Part shown: piece by piece, positions 34,914 through 46,650 of the stretch
Layout of the letters: each line of letters begins with the position of its first letter
Position numbering within the stretch: the stretch's first letter is position 1
NCBI RefSeq assembly: GCF_040869045.1
Contig: NC_090323.1
Coordinates: 155,206,426 to 155,270,425, forward strand
Length of the DNA stretch: 64,000 nt
Direction: 5' to 3'
Source of the DNA: Eurosta solidaginis
Lineage: Eukaryota > Arthropoda > Insecta > Diptera > Tephritidae
The notes under the pieces: model-generated
Seen by the model: only the letters and a program-made list of their open reading frames with translations
Databases searched by the model: none
What the model was told of the DNA's origin: nothing
Translations under genes and position numbers: made by a program

Positions 34914-35785
34914 TTTCAATTGCTTTGCTATCAGATAAAGTTGTAACGATTTGTTGTTTTCTTTTTTCTTTTTTTTTTGCAAAACACACTTCGTTTCGTG
35001 GGTTATGAACAATTTAAGTTTTGTTATTTGCTATGCGTTTATTGAATAACTTACGTTGTTAATGAAATTGAAACTTTCAAAGTTATATATCTATGTACAT
35101 GTGTATGCATATTTTAGCAGCATACGTTTCGCATTACATAATATACAATATATTTAATGAAAGTGAGTGTTGTAATACTAAATATGTTAAGTCTAGATAA
35201 ATTTGTATTATATCTGCAGCAAAACGCACTAATTTTTATCTCAGCTCACTTCACTTCATTTGATTTCATTTTATTCGATATATTTTATTATACAATTTTA
35301 TTTTATTTTATTTCATTTATCTTTTTTTCGGTTTTTTTTATTTGTTTATTTTTTTGTATTTTATTTTAATTATTTTCTTTTTTTCTTTGCTTGAACTTTT
35401 TTATTTCATGATAAGATTACCAAATAGTGTACAAATATGTTACAATCAACGAAATCCTTTAAAGAAACCACGTGTTTTGTTTTCGTTGCCTCTCTGGTTC
35501 TTTATTTCTAGCAAAACACCAGCGTATACATCCCTTTGTGCACTTGCATGCATACAAATTGCGTATATGCTCAGATACTTTAATTTATATAAAGGTAAAC
35601 TGGTGCGCGATTTCGCTCATGTCAACTCTACCACGTACATTGTTCCCACATTATATTAGAGTGTATTGACCATTGCTCTTATATTTCCTCAGCTTACCAA
35701 TACCACACACTACGCCTACGCTTACACGTTATCTAGTTCTTCACATAGTATATCAATACCAGACATTTACATAGATTTACATTGT
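34914..35785 (+). other. T-rich intron sequence
   Basis: A strongly T-rich tract at about 35225-35400 (TTTTATTT-type) gives meaningless hydrophobic frames. No element or gene is recognised. Confidence 0.5.
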
Positions 35786-36085
35786 AGATTTTATTGTTGT
35801 TGTTGTAGCGATAAAGACACTCCCCGAAGGTTTTGGAGAGTGTTATCGATGTTGATAGTCCTTTACCACATATGGATCCGGAAGGTTCCATTAACAACCA
35901 CTATAAAAGTCCCGACCATCTCAGAAACGAATTCGTATGACCACATTCAACCTACTAGGCCATCCGCCACGCCCTTTAGTTCCATGAGGAGATTGGGGTC
36001 TCCAGGTTCTTGGCTGCCAAAGAAACAGGATTCGCCACGGATAAGTGAGATTGACAATTGGGTTGGAGAAGCTGTAAATCGTACT
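35786..36085 (-). repeat. Dispersed repeat C, copy 2
   Basis: The inverse of the 43.5-kb copy: TTGTTGTTGTTGTAGCGATAA at the left corresponds to the CAA tail, then CTCCCCGAAGG and the GACAATTGGGTTGGAGAAGC end. The frame at 35666-36139 is not coding; it is this repeat. Confidence 0.65.
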
Positions 36086-36834
36086 GGCAAAAAAAAAAGA
36101 AACATATGTTCACGCAAACAATCAAAAATTAATAGCTAATCGCGTTATTCACAAAAAATAAATTGTATACCTAAGCTCTTATAATTGGAAATTTGTATTA
36201 AAATTTCATTTACAAAAATCTGTATAAATTTTTGCGTTTTTTATTTTAAATATCCTACACGTGTAAACATTGATAATTTTTTCTATACATGATTCTAAAA
36301 TCAAAATTAAAAATGGCAAACATACGAATGCCGTACAAACAACTTCATTTTCAGACTATAATTTTTTCTTAATAAAAATATATATTTTTTTTGTTATTTT
36401 AATAAGTCTTGATCCAAATACTACCAAAGGTAGTAACGTACTAACTAGTTTGTCTGAAAAAGATATAGTTTGTCTTTAGTTAGGTTCAAAAGTTTAAAAA
36501 ATGCGTACGATTTGTTTTGTATCAACCTTGGAATGCTCCGTTCACAGTTGGAATATTCTGACTATTTATTTTAATTAAAACTTTGCTTGTTCCGAGGAAA
36601 GCTTTTCTAAACGACGTCCCCTCTCTTCTTATTTTCAGTAAAAATGCATATGCCTTAGCATATTGAGGTGCATCTCGGCCCAATTATCTTAATATATATA
36701 TTTCTTCTGTAAGTGTGTTTGTCAATGAACACTTCCTAAACGAATTGATTGATTTCATGAAATTTGTGAATGTGTGTTCAAAAGGACTTGGGGATGCTTT
36801 AGACTCACAATTTAGTCGGTTTTCTTTCTTATCT
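36086..36834 (+). other. AT-rich intron sequence
   Basis: No supported gene. A short frame at 36270-36479 has no recognisable domain. Confidence 0.4.
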
Positions 36835-37390
36835 TTTGGGGAAGTGAAATAAGGGCCGACCCATACAAAAAATAGGTTAATGGTACGGTTTCCTTAAAAT
36901 TTGGTACATGAGTACTTCCTTGAAAAAACTTCTTATTCCGGGAAGTGGATCACAGAGCGACCTCTTCAGAAAAATTTAATTTAAGGTGCGGTTTTTTTGA
37001 GACCCGGTATAGGGGTATTTATTTGACCCCGTTAATATTTGAAAAATTTCCATTCCGGGAAGTTCACTAAAAGCCGATATTTTTTAAAAAATCGTATCCA
37101 TGTTGCTATTTACTTAAGATATGAGAAACTTCTATTTACAGGAAGTAGACCAGGCCTATCCAAAAAAAAATTTTTTTAAGGTGCGATTTGCCTGAAATTT
37201 GATATTTCTTGACTAAAAAATATTGGAGAAAATTTTCTTTCCAGAAAGTAAACCACTGGCCGACCCATTCTAAACACTCTTAAATACAGGGCCCCCGCTT
37301 CGAGGGGCTCAATATTTGAAACTTTTCCCTTCTGGCTAGTGGACATGGGTCCGAGAGACTTGTTTGAAGTTTATTATTTATTTATAAAAA
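36835..37390 (+). repeat. Diverged tandem repeat, ~85-110 bp unit
   Basis: About five degenerate units share TTCCGGGAAGT..ACCA-like segments (about 36950, 37058, 37140, 37245, 37330), GGTGCGGTTT-like segments and GGCCGACCCA. Old and heavily mutated. Confidence 0.55.
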
Positions 37391-37794
37391 CTAGCGCAAA
37401 ATCTGTTGGTCACTTTATAACTTAATATCGTAGATGGTATGAAAGTAGATTTTAGTTCCATATAATAATAGTTATATTAATTTCTGATATATAGATCAAA
37501 ATGTGATCAGGTAGACCAGGGATGGGCCTATTTTCGGCTCCTAAACCAGTTTCAGTGCCAGCGAGTGCTAGGTGAGACGTTTGTGTGTTTTGGGGTGTTA
37601 CGGGAGTAAAAAAATACATTGGAAATATCGTACGCTTCGCCTAAAGCGATATACATTGCAAGAAGGTTGCGGAATTACTTCGACGACACTATTCAAGTTT
37701 TCTTGTAATTGTAACTTTTACATATGTACATAATAGTTTGCTGTATTTTTCAAATCTCATTGTAACTGATTATATAATGTAAAGATATCATTTC

Positions 37795-38015
37795 AAATTT
37801 TGATTTGGGATTTATTTCATTTTTTTGGGACTTATTTAATTTTTTTGGGACTTGTGGTTTCATTATGAAATAACTGGAAAATATTGGGAGTTATTTCATT
37901 TCCTTCTTTGGGAGTTATTTTATTCATTAAAGTTGGGAGTTATTTCATATTTATTGGGACTTATTTCATTGGGAGTTATTTCATGGGAGTTATTTCATTT
38001 GGGAGTTATTTCACT
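37795..38015 (+). repeat. TTGGGAGTTATTTCAT minisatellite
   Basis: About ten units of roughly 16-30 bp, each with GGGA(G/C)TTATTTCAT. The frame across it (GVISF..GSYF) is repeat-encoded only. Confidence 0.85.
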
Positions 38016-38019
38016 GCAC

Positions 38020-38220
38020 CGAATAGTTTAAGGCATATGTCGATTCCACATTCACCCACAAACGTAGAAAGGATATTTTCTATACACAATTTAATTAAAA
38101 CTAAGTGTAGAAATAGAATTCAACCAAACACAGTTTCGAATTTAATAAAAACCAAGGACTTGATGAAATCAACTAACAATAGTTGTCATAATATAGATAC
38201 GAAGAAAGCTTTTTGTTAAC
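38020..38220 (+). pseudogene. hAT transposase C-terminal dimerisation remnant
   Basis: The frame reads MSIPHSPTNVERIFSIHNLI and KTKCRNRIQPNTVSNLIKTK before TAA at 38217. The pattern PHS...ER.FS..N.IKTK.RNR...NTV..L..TK is the conserved C-terminal block of hAT-family transposases, which mediates dimerisation. Only this block is present. A Helitron-type 3' end follows at about 38260-38379. Confidence 0.6.
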
Positions 38221-38255
38221 TGCGGTATTTGAAGAAGTCAAAGAAGAAGAACTGT

Positions 38256-38379
38256 TAATGTAGTGATTGAAACATGAGTTATTAGTATATAGAGATTCTA
38301 TAAATGCGGCGGATGGGAAGCGAGGCTCACTTTTTAAAATGCAATTTTCGTGTAAAACAAATTCTGTCGGGTACTCTAG
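38256..38379 (+). mobile_element. Helitron 3' end fragment
   Basis: GGGAAGCGAGGCTCACTTTT, then TCTGTCGGGTACTCTAG. It resembles the 3' ends at 55330-55360 and 63730-63800 (TCTGCCGGGT..). CTAG is followed by T. TCTATATATA follows immediately, which is how Helitron 5' ends commonly begin. Confidence 0.45.
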
Positions 38380-38519
38380 TCTATATATAAACAGGCAAGT
38401 TGAAAATTTCGCACCCTTTGACGACAAAACTATATTTCTAAGGTATAAACAATTATGTATCAAAAAATGAAAACAAATGTTGAAAAAGTCACTTGTATGT
38501 AGCGTTAACAGATTGATTT

Positions 38520-39426
38520 AACAAGTAAGGAAGATTAAGTTCGGGTGTAACCGAACATTACATACTCAGCTGAGTGCTTTAGAGAAAGAATAAGGAAAAT
38601 AACCATGTAGGAAAATGAACCTAGGGTAACCCTGGAATGAGTTTGTATGAAATGTGTATCAAATGGAAGCTTTAAAGATTATTTTAAAAGGGAGTGGGCC
38701 ATCGTTCTTTAGGTGGACGCCTTTTCGAGATATCGCCATAAGGGTGGACCAGGGGTGACTCTAGAATATGTTTGTGCGATATGGGTACCAAATGAAAGGT
38801 GGAAATGAGTATTTTAAAAAAGAGTGATCCTTAGTTCTATAGGTGGATGCTTTTCGAAATATCGCCATAAAGGTGGACCAGGGGTGGCTCTATTATGTGT
38901 TTGCACAGTATGGGTATCAAATTAGAGGTATTAATGAGGGTTTTTAAAGTGACCCTTAGTTGTATATCTGCGGCTTGGAAAACTTTTAAATTACCTTCTT
39001 TAAAACGCCTATTGTTCAAAATTTTACTAATTTTATATTTTGCGTCATAAGGTCAATCCACCTACCAAGTTTCATCGCTTTAGCCGTCTTTGGTAATGAA
39101 TTATCGCACTTTTTCGGTTTTTCGAAATTTTCGATATCGAAAAAGTGGGTGTGGTTATAGTCCGATTTCGTTCATTTTAAATAGTGATCTCAGATGAGTG
39201 CCCAGGAACTTACATACCAAATTTCATTAAGATTCCTCAAAATTTATTCAAGTTATCGTGTTTACGGACAGACGGACGGACGGACATGGCTAAATGAATT
39301 TCTTTTTCGCCCAGATCATTTTGATACATAGAAGTCTATATCTATCTCGATTAGTTTATGCCGTTACGAATTGCCGTTATGCGAACAAAATAAATGTACT
39401 CTATGAGCTCTGCTCAGCTGAGTATA
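38520..39426 (-). mobile_element. DINE-like element 5, short copy
   Basis: About 907 bp, complete at both ends: AACAAGTAAGG plus hairpin on the left, GAGCTCTGCTCAGCTGAGTA on the right. It has only about three satellite monomers and lacks part of the body. The (GTCY)n tract is at 39269-39288. It ends 98 bp before the bestrophin exon at 39524. Confidence 0.8.
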
Positions 39427-39523
39427 AATATGACAAGAAGGAAAGAAAGGAGTGCAATATTTCAGATCACAAGTCCTTAAATTTCAGATATATATTTTCA
39501 CACCAATATTTCACTTTTTTCAG

Positions 39524-39631
39524 TTCGTATTCTACGTCGGCTGGCTTAAAGTCGCAGAAGTTCTAATAAATCCATTCGGCGAAGATGATGATGATATTGA
39601 ATTGAATTGGCTTATCGATCGGCACATAAAG
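39524..39631 (+). CDS. Best: Bestrophin, exon with the calcium clasp
   Basis: Acceptor TCACTTTTTTCAG ends at 39523; donor is GTGAGT at 39632; 36 codons, phase 0. It encodes [20 protein letters not shown] followed by [44 protein letters not shown] is the most conserved bestrophin motif; the acidic EDDDD cluster forms the Ca2+-binding clasp in known structures. All acidic residues are kept, so Ca2+ activation is expected. The next intron is 20.4 kb. Confidence 0.96.
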
Positions 39632-39639
39632 GTGAGTTA

Positions 39640-40317
39640 TGATGAAATCGCAAGAAAACGTGATTTTGAAATAACAAATTTATTTACTTTTTCCCTTTTA
39701 TATCTAACCACGTAAATCTATCACTTAGAAAACTAATAAATAAGCAAAAGTTCGTCAATTTGCCAGTTTATGTATTGTCAGTTTATGTATATTAAATAAA
39801 TTTTAAACTATGTATATGTAGGTCTATGTTTAGGTAAGCAGTGGTTGTCAGCTGAGGCAAATGTAGATTTCAGTTTTTGAATCTGTTTAAATCACACAAC
39901 AACATATGAATGCCTTTGTTTATGTGTTTATGCGCAAAACAAAATTTTTAAACCACATTTGTTGTATTTAAGGTTTATAGACGAGTGGAATAGCGATCTG
40001 TCCAAGGTGTAAAAAAAAATATTATTTATTTGACTTATATAAAATTATTATATTGTGGAACGAATTTAACTTAGAACGGTTTTGGAACGAATGTCGGATA
40101 TATATCCGTGACTTATGTACAATTTCCTTCGAAGTATTACTGCCATTCCAATTTGATGACAGCTGTTGGCTTAAGTCGTAGTGATTTATAGTCAGAGAGG
40201 GCTTTGCGAGTTTGAGCCAAGATGTGGGATTGTGGTTAAATTCGGTAGATATATGTAAGGTTGAACTGACAGGTCAGGTGAATGTGTAAGTTTTACCAGA
40301 ACTTGTTTGACAACCAA
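39640..40317 (+). other. Intron sequence without recognised element
   Basis: No gene or repeat is supported here. Confidence 0.4.
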
Positions 40318-40550
40318 ACGAAAAAAACCTCAATTAGGCACTATGGCTTAAGTTATACAATAACTATACTATAAATTTTCTGGAAACCTAGCTTACTAAT
40401 TGCTTTAAGATGTAAAAACTCTGCCGCTCTTGTAGCTATAGCCTTGACCTGGCGGGTACAGGACACGAACACAACACTTATTAAACCGTTTCTTCCTGAA
40501 GCCCGCACTTTCTACATCTTCTCTTACTGACAAGGCATAATATATATAAA
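40318..40550 (+). repeat. Old dispersed repeat D, copy 1
   Basis: It shares ACCTCAATTAGGCACTA, AACTCTGCCGC and the CCGTTTCTT..GCCCGCACTTTCTACAT segment with 56310-56560. Both copies are strongly diverged. LINE 5'/coding origin is possible but not shown. Confidence 0.5.
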
Positions 40551-40551
40551 A

Positions 40552-42187
40552 AATTCGGCAAACTCGTGTAAGAACGAAAGCGGCGACCTTGTAACTGATG
40601 TCCAGAGAGTACTTAGATTATGGAGGGAACACTTCTCTGCTCTCCTAAATGGAGACAGCGATTTATCGCCCAGGGATGACTTACACGATCCCGCAATCCC
40701 CCCACCCGATTATGACGAAGTCGGAATAGCAATAACCAGATTGAAAAACAACAAGGCCGCGGGCGCTGATGGATTGCCTGCGGAACTATTCAAATACGGC
40801 GGCGAGGAATCGGTAAGGCGCATGCATCAGCTTCTTCGCAAAATATGGTCGGACGACTGCATGCCCGACGATTGCAATCTAAGTGTTCTTTGCCCAGTCC
40901 ACAAGAAAGGGGATATTGAAAACTGCGCCAACTATCGTGGAGTCAGCCTTCTTAATATCGCATATAAGGTCTTGTCAAGGGTATTCTGCGAAAGATTGAA
41001 GCCCACAATGAATCGGCTGATTGGGCCTTATTATTGCGGCTTCAGACCTGGTAAATCTACCATCGACCAGATTTTCACAATGCGCCAAGTCTTGAAAAAA
41101 AACCGCGAAAAAAGAATTTACATACATCACCTCTTTGTCGATTTTAAAGCCGCCTTCGACAGTACGAAAAGGAGCTGCCTATATGCCGCTATGTCTGAAT
41201 TTGGTTTCCCCGAAAAACTTATACGGCTGCGCAAAATGACACTGAGCAATACCATCAGCTCAGTCAGAATTGGGCATAACCTTTCGAACCGTTCGAAACT
41301 AAACGAGGTTTCAGACAGGGTGATCCTCTATGGTGCGATTTCTTTAATTTGATGCTGGAGAAAATTATACTAGATGCAGAACTTAACCGCTCTGGAAAAA
41401 TATTCTATAAAAGCGTGCGATTACTGGCATATGCTGATGACATTGATTTCATCGGCCTAAACACCCGCGCCGTTAGTTATGCTTACTCCAAACTGGAAAA
41501 AGAAACGGTAAAGATCGGTTTGATGGTGAACGAGGATAAAACGAAGTATCTGCTGTCATCGAGCAAAGAGTCAGCGCATATGCGGCTTAGCAACCACGCT
41601 TCTGGTGGCAGCCATAATTTCGAAATAGTAAAAACTTCGCTTATTTGGGAACCAGCATTAACACTAGCAACATTAGCTCTGAAATACGGCGAATAATCAC
41701 TCTTGCCAATAAATGCTACTTTGGACTAGGTAGGCAATTGAAAAGTCAAGTCCTCTCTCGGCAAACGAAAATCATACTCAGCAAGTCACTTGTCGTACCC
41801 GCCCTGCTATATGGTGCAGAAGCATGGACCAAGACAACATCAGATGAAGCGGCGCTGGGAGTGTTCGAGAGAAAAGTTATTTGAAAGATTTATGGACCTC
41901 CGCGTTGACAATGGCGTGAAGATTTAACGATGAGCTGTACGAGTTTAACGAGCGCTGGCTAGTCCATGTTATGCGAGTGAAAGATGTCGCTCCGGCTAAG
42001 AAGGTGTTTCTATCGGAACACGCCTATGGCAGCAGAGAGAGGCCCCCACTCCGCTGGAAGGACCAGTTGGAAAACGATTTAAACCCCCTTGGTGTAACCA
42101 ATTGGCGCCAGTTGGAAGAGAGAAAAAGCGACGCCTTGTTGGACGGACATAACCGTTTAAACGGTTAAGCACCAATTAAGTAAGTAT
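40552..42187 (+). pseudogene. RTE-like LINE reverse transcriptase, 5'-truncated and broken
   Basis: RT motifs appear in order: NNKAAGADGLPAELFKYGG (about 40744), NYRGVSLLNIAYKVLSRVF (about 40930), GFRPGKSTIDQIFTMRQVL, HHLFVDFKAAFDS (about 41127), GFRQGDPLWCDFFN (about 41310) and the catalytic LLAYADDIDFIG (about 41425). The C-terminal LGVFERKV and PPLRWKDQLE regions follow. The chain changes frame near 41290 and 41640, has a TGA at 41882-41884 and another shift before 41971. The endonuclease is missing. The 3' end is TTAAGCACCAATTAAGTAAGTA, a TAAG-type tail typical of RTE. Clade is tentative. Confidence 0.8.
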
Positions 42188-42189
42188 GT

Positions 42190-43560
42190 CAGTGGCGGCA
42201 GAATGCAGTTGCAGATAGTTCTTTTCAGAGATATTAGGATTTTTGTAAGTATTATATCGTAGGACTCGCGCATGACCTCAGAAATTTTGCAAACCCGCTC
42301 TTCTGCTTGATGAATCATGTGCACCTCCTGCCCCCTTCTGATTTCTCCCAAGCAAATTGGAATGCCTACCATCGATTCATCGAGAGCAGCAAGCTTTTTT
42401 GCAAACTCAGGCCTATGATTTACTTTCTATGCCTTAATGATGGGGAACCCGAACTGAGCGAAACCTCTCCAATTTTTGTTTGCATTTCAGAACACTTCTT
42501 TGTGAAGTACTGTGTGAGTTTGTTGCCTTGATGGCCTGACTAGCAATATATAAATTGACGCTACTGAAAGACATTACAGTGATCTGGTAGCCTGAAGGAT
42601 CTTTTAATTTCTGGATAGACGCAGTGAATAGCAGAACCGACCCTTCCCATAATTTGAAACCATCGGTACAGACAGTGGCGGGTTTACGGGGACGGTTTTC
42701 GGGTTCAAATGGGCATCTGTAGCTTGATAATTACAAAACTGAAAAAGATGGTGTAGAAGTGAGGTAGTTTTCGTACCTTTTTTATGACATGAAAATTGGT
42801 TCGTAGACAAAATCGGTCAGTAAAATATGGCTGTAAATACTTACAGCATAAAAAAACAAATTTTTCCCATAACTATTTCCCAGCAATCGCCTAGGTTTTT
42901 TGAAAAACTCTTCTAGTACTTCGTTTACAGAAAGTGGTATATCAATATGGATATTCAATGAAATGAGTCCATTCAAACGTTTTTGACTGATGGTACTCCG
43001 CAAGTATGATTTTAACCTTTTGAGGGCAGAAAATGAGCGTTCTGGTGTTGCTGTCGAAACTGGTAGAACGGCTAATATGCGCAATATCTTATTTGACATG
43101 TTCGAAAGCATTTGGATTCACCATCTAAAAAAATAAGATAAATAAGAAATATAGCATACAAATTTTGTAGGTAATCATCAAAACTGTATCCACCTCAAGA
43201 GCATCAAACACGTTTTTAAAATTCCGACCATCGACTCGCCTTCTCCACATTTTGACTTCCATTGCAAACTCGGGCTAGGAACAAGTCACAACACTTTCAT
43301 AAAATTCATGCAGTTTATTGCATTTTTCAGTGTTGTATTAATTTTTGGGGAACAAAACACCGAAATTTTTGAAAATTAGTTGGTGTTTCATGTAACGGCT
43401 CTTGATATGTGTTATGAATGCATCAAGGAATGGAATATAGAATGCGATTCTGTAATAATCTTCGACGCTCTCAATATCAACGCTACATCTATTTAATTGA
43501 TGTTTACTGATGCGTGGTTTCTTTTGTAGCGCAACTCTCTCAAGGGGTTGCCAGCGCATT
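42190..43560 (-). pseudogene. hAT transposase remnant (ZMYM1-like C-terminal half)
   Basis: On the minus strand, 43559-43338 reads KKPRISKHQLNRC, then EDYYRIAFYIPFLDAFITHI. The 43111-42782 segment reads LAVLPVSTATPERSFSALKR and LKSYLRSTISQKRLNGLISL. IPFLD.FI and LPVSTA..ERSFS.LKR.K..LR..M...RL.GL are hallmarks of the hAT group related to ZMYM1/52-kDa-repressor proteins. The linking part (43338-43111) is out of frame. A CAGTGGCGGG motif at about 42664 may be its inverted-repeat end; this is uncertain. 42430-42780 carries only repeat-like short frames. Confidence 0.65.
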
Positions 43561-43561
43561 A

Positions 43562-43852
43562 TATATGTAGCTTATCCAACCCAATTGTCAACCTCACCTA
43601 ACCGTGGCGAATCCCGTTTCATTAACAGCCGAGGCTCTGGCAAACCCGAACTCCTGATGGATCAAGGGGTGGGAGGGCGGTATGGCCTAGAAGGTTTCAT
43701 GTGGTCATAACAAATCGTTTCCCGAGATGGTCGGGCCGGTACTTTTATTGTGCTTGTTACCGGAGCGTACCGGATTTGCATCCGCCACAACATCGATAAT
43801 ACTCCTCAAGGCCTTCGGGAGTGTCCTTATCGCTACAACAACAACAGCAACG
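43562..43852 (+). repeat. Dispersed repeat C, copy 3
   Basis: The longest of the three copies, ending GTCCTTATCGCTACAACAACA. The CAA tail supports the view that it is a LINE 3' end. Confidence 0.65.
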
Positions 43853-44046
43853 TTTGGAATTGCACGCTAGAAATAGCAGCTTCAAACTGAGAATCTTTTG
43901 CTGGAGATTTGTCGTTTTTCCCTTCTGCTATCTCTTCAAAGGCTTCGCATATTGCTGGCTGAAGTTCGATGTAAGTGGATACCGCTTCATGACATTGGCC
44001 CATCTTGTTAGGCAGATGCTTTGCAATTTTTGTCTTAAACTTTTTT

Positions 44047-44982
44047 TATACCCAGCTGTACTTATACACAGCGTATTATAACTTTGATTGGATAAAGGTT
44101 GGTTGTACTGGTATAAAGGAATCGAGATAGATATAGACTTCCATATATCAAAATCATCAGTATCTAAAAAAAAAATTTGATTGAGCCATGTCCGTCCGTC
44201 TGTCCATTAACACTATAACTTGAGTAAATATTAAGATATCTTCACCAAATTTGGTGCACGAGCTTATCTGGATCCAGAATAGATTGGTAATGAAAATGAG
44301 CGAAATCGGATGATAACCACGCTCACTTTTTATATATATAAAATTTTGGAAAACACAAAAAACCTGATTATTTAGTAAATATTACACCTAGAATGTAGAA
44401 ATTTGGCGTGTGTACTGATATTGAGACTCTTGATAAAAATTTGAAAAAATTTTTTAAACGGGCGTGGCACCGCCCACTTGTGATAAAATTAATTTTACAA
44501 ATATTATTAATCATAAAACAAAAATCGTTAAACCTATCGTAACAAAATTCGGCAGAGGGGTTGACTTTACTATAAGGAATGCTTTGAAGAAAAATTAACG
44601 AAATCGGTTAAGGACCACGCCCACTTTTATATAAAAGATTTTTAAAAGGGTCGTGGAAAAATAAAATAAGCTATATCTTTGCAAAAAGAGCTTTATATCA
44701 ATGATATTTCATTTCTCAAGTGGATTTATAACAATAAATAGCAAAAACTTCATATTTTAAATAATGGACCTGGCACCTCCCCTTTTATGACTAATCAATT
44801 TTCTATGTTTCGGGAGCCATAACTCGAAGAAAAATTAGTTCAGAATAGAACCATATGTATACGTATTATTGCCAGCCTTGTAACACTATTAAGCACACAA
44901 AACAAACAACAACAGCATTTCAAGTGTACAGCTGGGTACGTAATGTTCGGTTTCTCCCAAACTTAGACTTCCTTACTTGTTA
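44047..44982 (+). mobile_element. DINE-like element, satellite-free subfamily B
   Basis: The 5' end ATACCCAGCTGTAC and 3' end GTACAGCTGGGTACGTAATG plus hairpin and CTTCCTTACTTGT form the same architecture with different subterminal repeats (CCCAGCTGT against CTCAGTTGAG). The (GTCY)n tract at about 44190 and CACGCCC blocks are kept. No 127-bp satellite is present. A truncated relative is at 51233-52082. Confidence 0.75.
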
Positions 44983-44989
44983 CATAATC

Positions 44990-45500
44990 GAAATTTTTTT
45001 CTGGAGAACGTTTTGCCTTTTTGGCCATCGGTAAAAATCAAGGCAATTTGGAGGCAAATTGGAGTTGAAAAATTCTTTCCATATGTGTGTTTCACTACAC
45101 TTTTCTATAAAAGGGAATAATGAACCTTGGTTTGGGTTATTACTTTTCACTGTCTAATATCAAAATGTGTACGCCTTCATGAGAAAAGGCCATAATTTTT
45201 CGTCGGTACTCTGGCAGTATTCCGTTGTCCGGTATTAAATATTAGACCGTAAGGTTACTGAATAATCTTACCAATCAAATTTAAAATATGTGTTCTCAAT
45301 TTGACGGGCTTCTGTAGGTTTGCTTGATATCTAACAACTGATTGCGGTTTATTTAAAGTTTCTGACGGTTGAAACATTATCTTTACATTTTATTATTTTA
45401 ATCAAGAGGCTTTCCTAACACTGTAGACAAATCAATGAACTGCGTCACCTTTTGGACAGTGATTTTATGGCTTTAGAATTACAGCACAGAGCAATTTTTA
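44990..45500 (+). other. Intron sequence without recognised element
   Basis: Mixed AT-rich sequence; no gene or repeat unit seen. Confidence 0.4.
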
Positions 45501-46195
45501 TCAGAAGTTGGTATATAATTATGGCATTTTTTTCATTTTTCGTAATTTTCGATATCGAAAAAGTGGGCGTGGTCATAGTCGGATTTCGGCCATTTTTTAC
45601 ACCAATACAAATTGAGTTCAGATAAGTACGTGAACTGAGTTTAGTAAAGATATATCGATTTGTGCTCAAGTTATCGTATTAACGGCCGAGCGGAAGGACA
45701 GACGGTCGACTGTGTATATAAACTGGGCGTGGTTTCAACCGATTTCGCCCTTTTTCACAGAAAACAGTTATCGTCCTAGAATCTAAGTCTCTACCAAATT
45801 TCACAAGGATTGGTAATGTTTTGTTCGACATATGGCATTAAAAGTATCCTAGACAAATTAAATGAAAAAGGGCGGAGCCACGCCCATTTTGAAAATTTAA
45901 TTTATTTTTGTATTTTGTTACACCATATCATTACTGGAATGTTGACATAATTTACTTATATACCTTAAAGATATTGTTACGAATATTAGCAAAATTAAGG
46001 GGTGCTGCTATCTTTAGGCCGATGCTAGGCAGTGACGTGAATTCACATCAATAATTCAATCATTATGTATCTACATAAACGAAACAATAATTGCGTCTAC
46101 ACATATGTACCATGTTCGTATACGAGCAGCGGAGAGTCAATGCACAAACACATGCATATATCTGAGATACTCCTGAAATACGCAATGAGAGAAGC

Positions 46196-46202
46196 TATAA
46201 AA
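46196..46202 (+). promoter_or_regulatory. TATA box candidate in the 5' LTR
   Basis: TATAAAA lies about 395 bp before the LTR end. It is followed at 46482 by AATAAAG, a possible polyadenylation signal, an order consistent with U3-R-U5. Confidence 0.5.
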
Positions 46203-46591
46203 TCGAGGCATTGTAGTTACAGCTGAGAAGTTTGAGATCTGACGGTAACTAGTAGATTCTGGAAGCGGCCAGAAGATGCGAACGTTGAAATCAGAGACTA
46301 TAAAAGGCAGAAAATGTAGAGGCGCTGGAATTGAGTTTGATTTGAGCTATCAGCAGTTTCGATTAAGACGCTATCTAGCGAGCCATAGCAGTATTATTTT
46401 GAAAGTCAGTTCATTTAAAGTATCAGTTTGGTTATTAAGCCAGCTAGTTGCAAAGTATAAGTGTTATTGTGAAGTACTTTAATAAAGGCCATTTTTCCAT
46501 TATTCAATATTGGAGTTATTTATTCAACAGTTTAGTGATACGAACTTAGCAAAAAGTGCAAATAAGAGGATTTGCAAGTAAATTCGTTACA

Positions 46592-46612
46592 ATTGGTGTC
46601 AGAAGAGGAATT
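46592..46612 (+). other. Primer-binding-site candidate
   Basis: TTGGTGTCAGAAGAGG directly follows the 5' LTR terminal CA. The position is right for a tRNA primer-binding site; the tRNA is not identified. Confidence 0.5.
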
Positions 46613-46650
46613 GTTAAATAAATTCCGAAGACTGTGAATACAACTTGGAC

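Noticed and set aside
35157..35669. Hydrophobic ORFs in the T-rich tract as membrane proteins
   Set aside because: Phe/Ile-rich text comes from the TTTTATTT composition; no domain, no splice context.
35666..36139. 157-codon ORF as a gene
   Set aside because: Most of it is the inverse of dispersed repeat C, including its TTG/CAA tail.
37884..38040. ORF with GVISF/GSYF repeats
   Set aside because: Encoded by the TTGGGAGTTATTTCAT minisatellite; only the hAT-like end after 38020 is meaningful.
38520..39426. DINE-like elements as cut-and-paste TIR transposons
   Set aside because: The inverse repeats are subterminal, not terminal, ends are asymmetric (ATACTCAG against ACTTGT), no transposase and no clear target duplication is seen.
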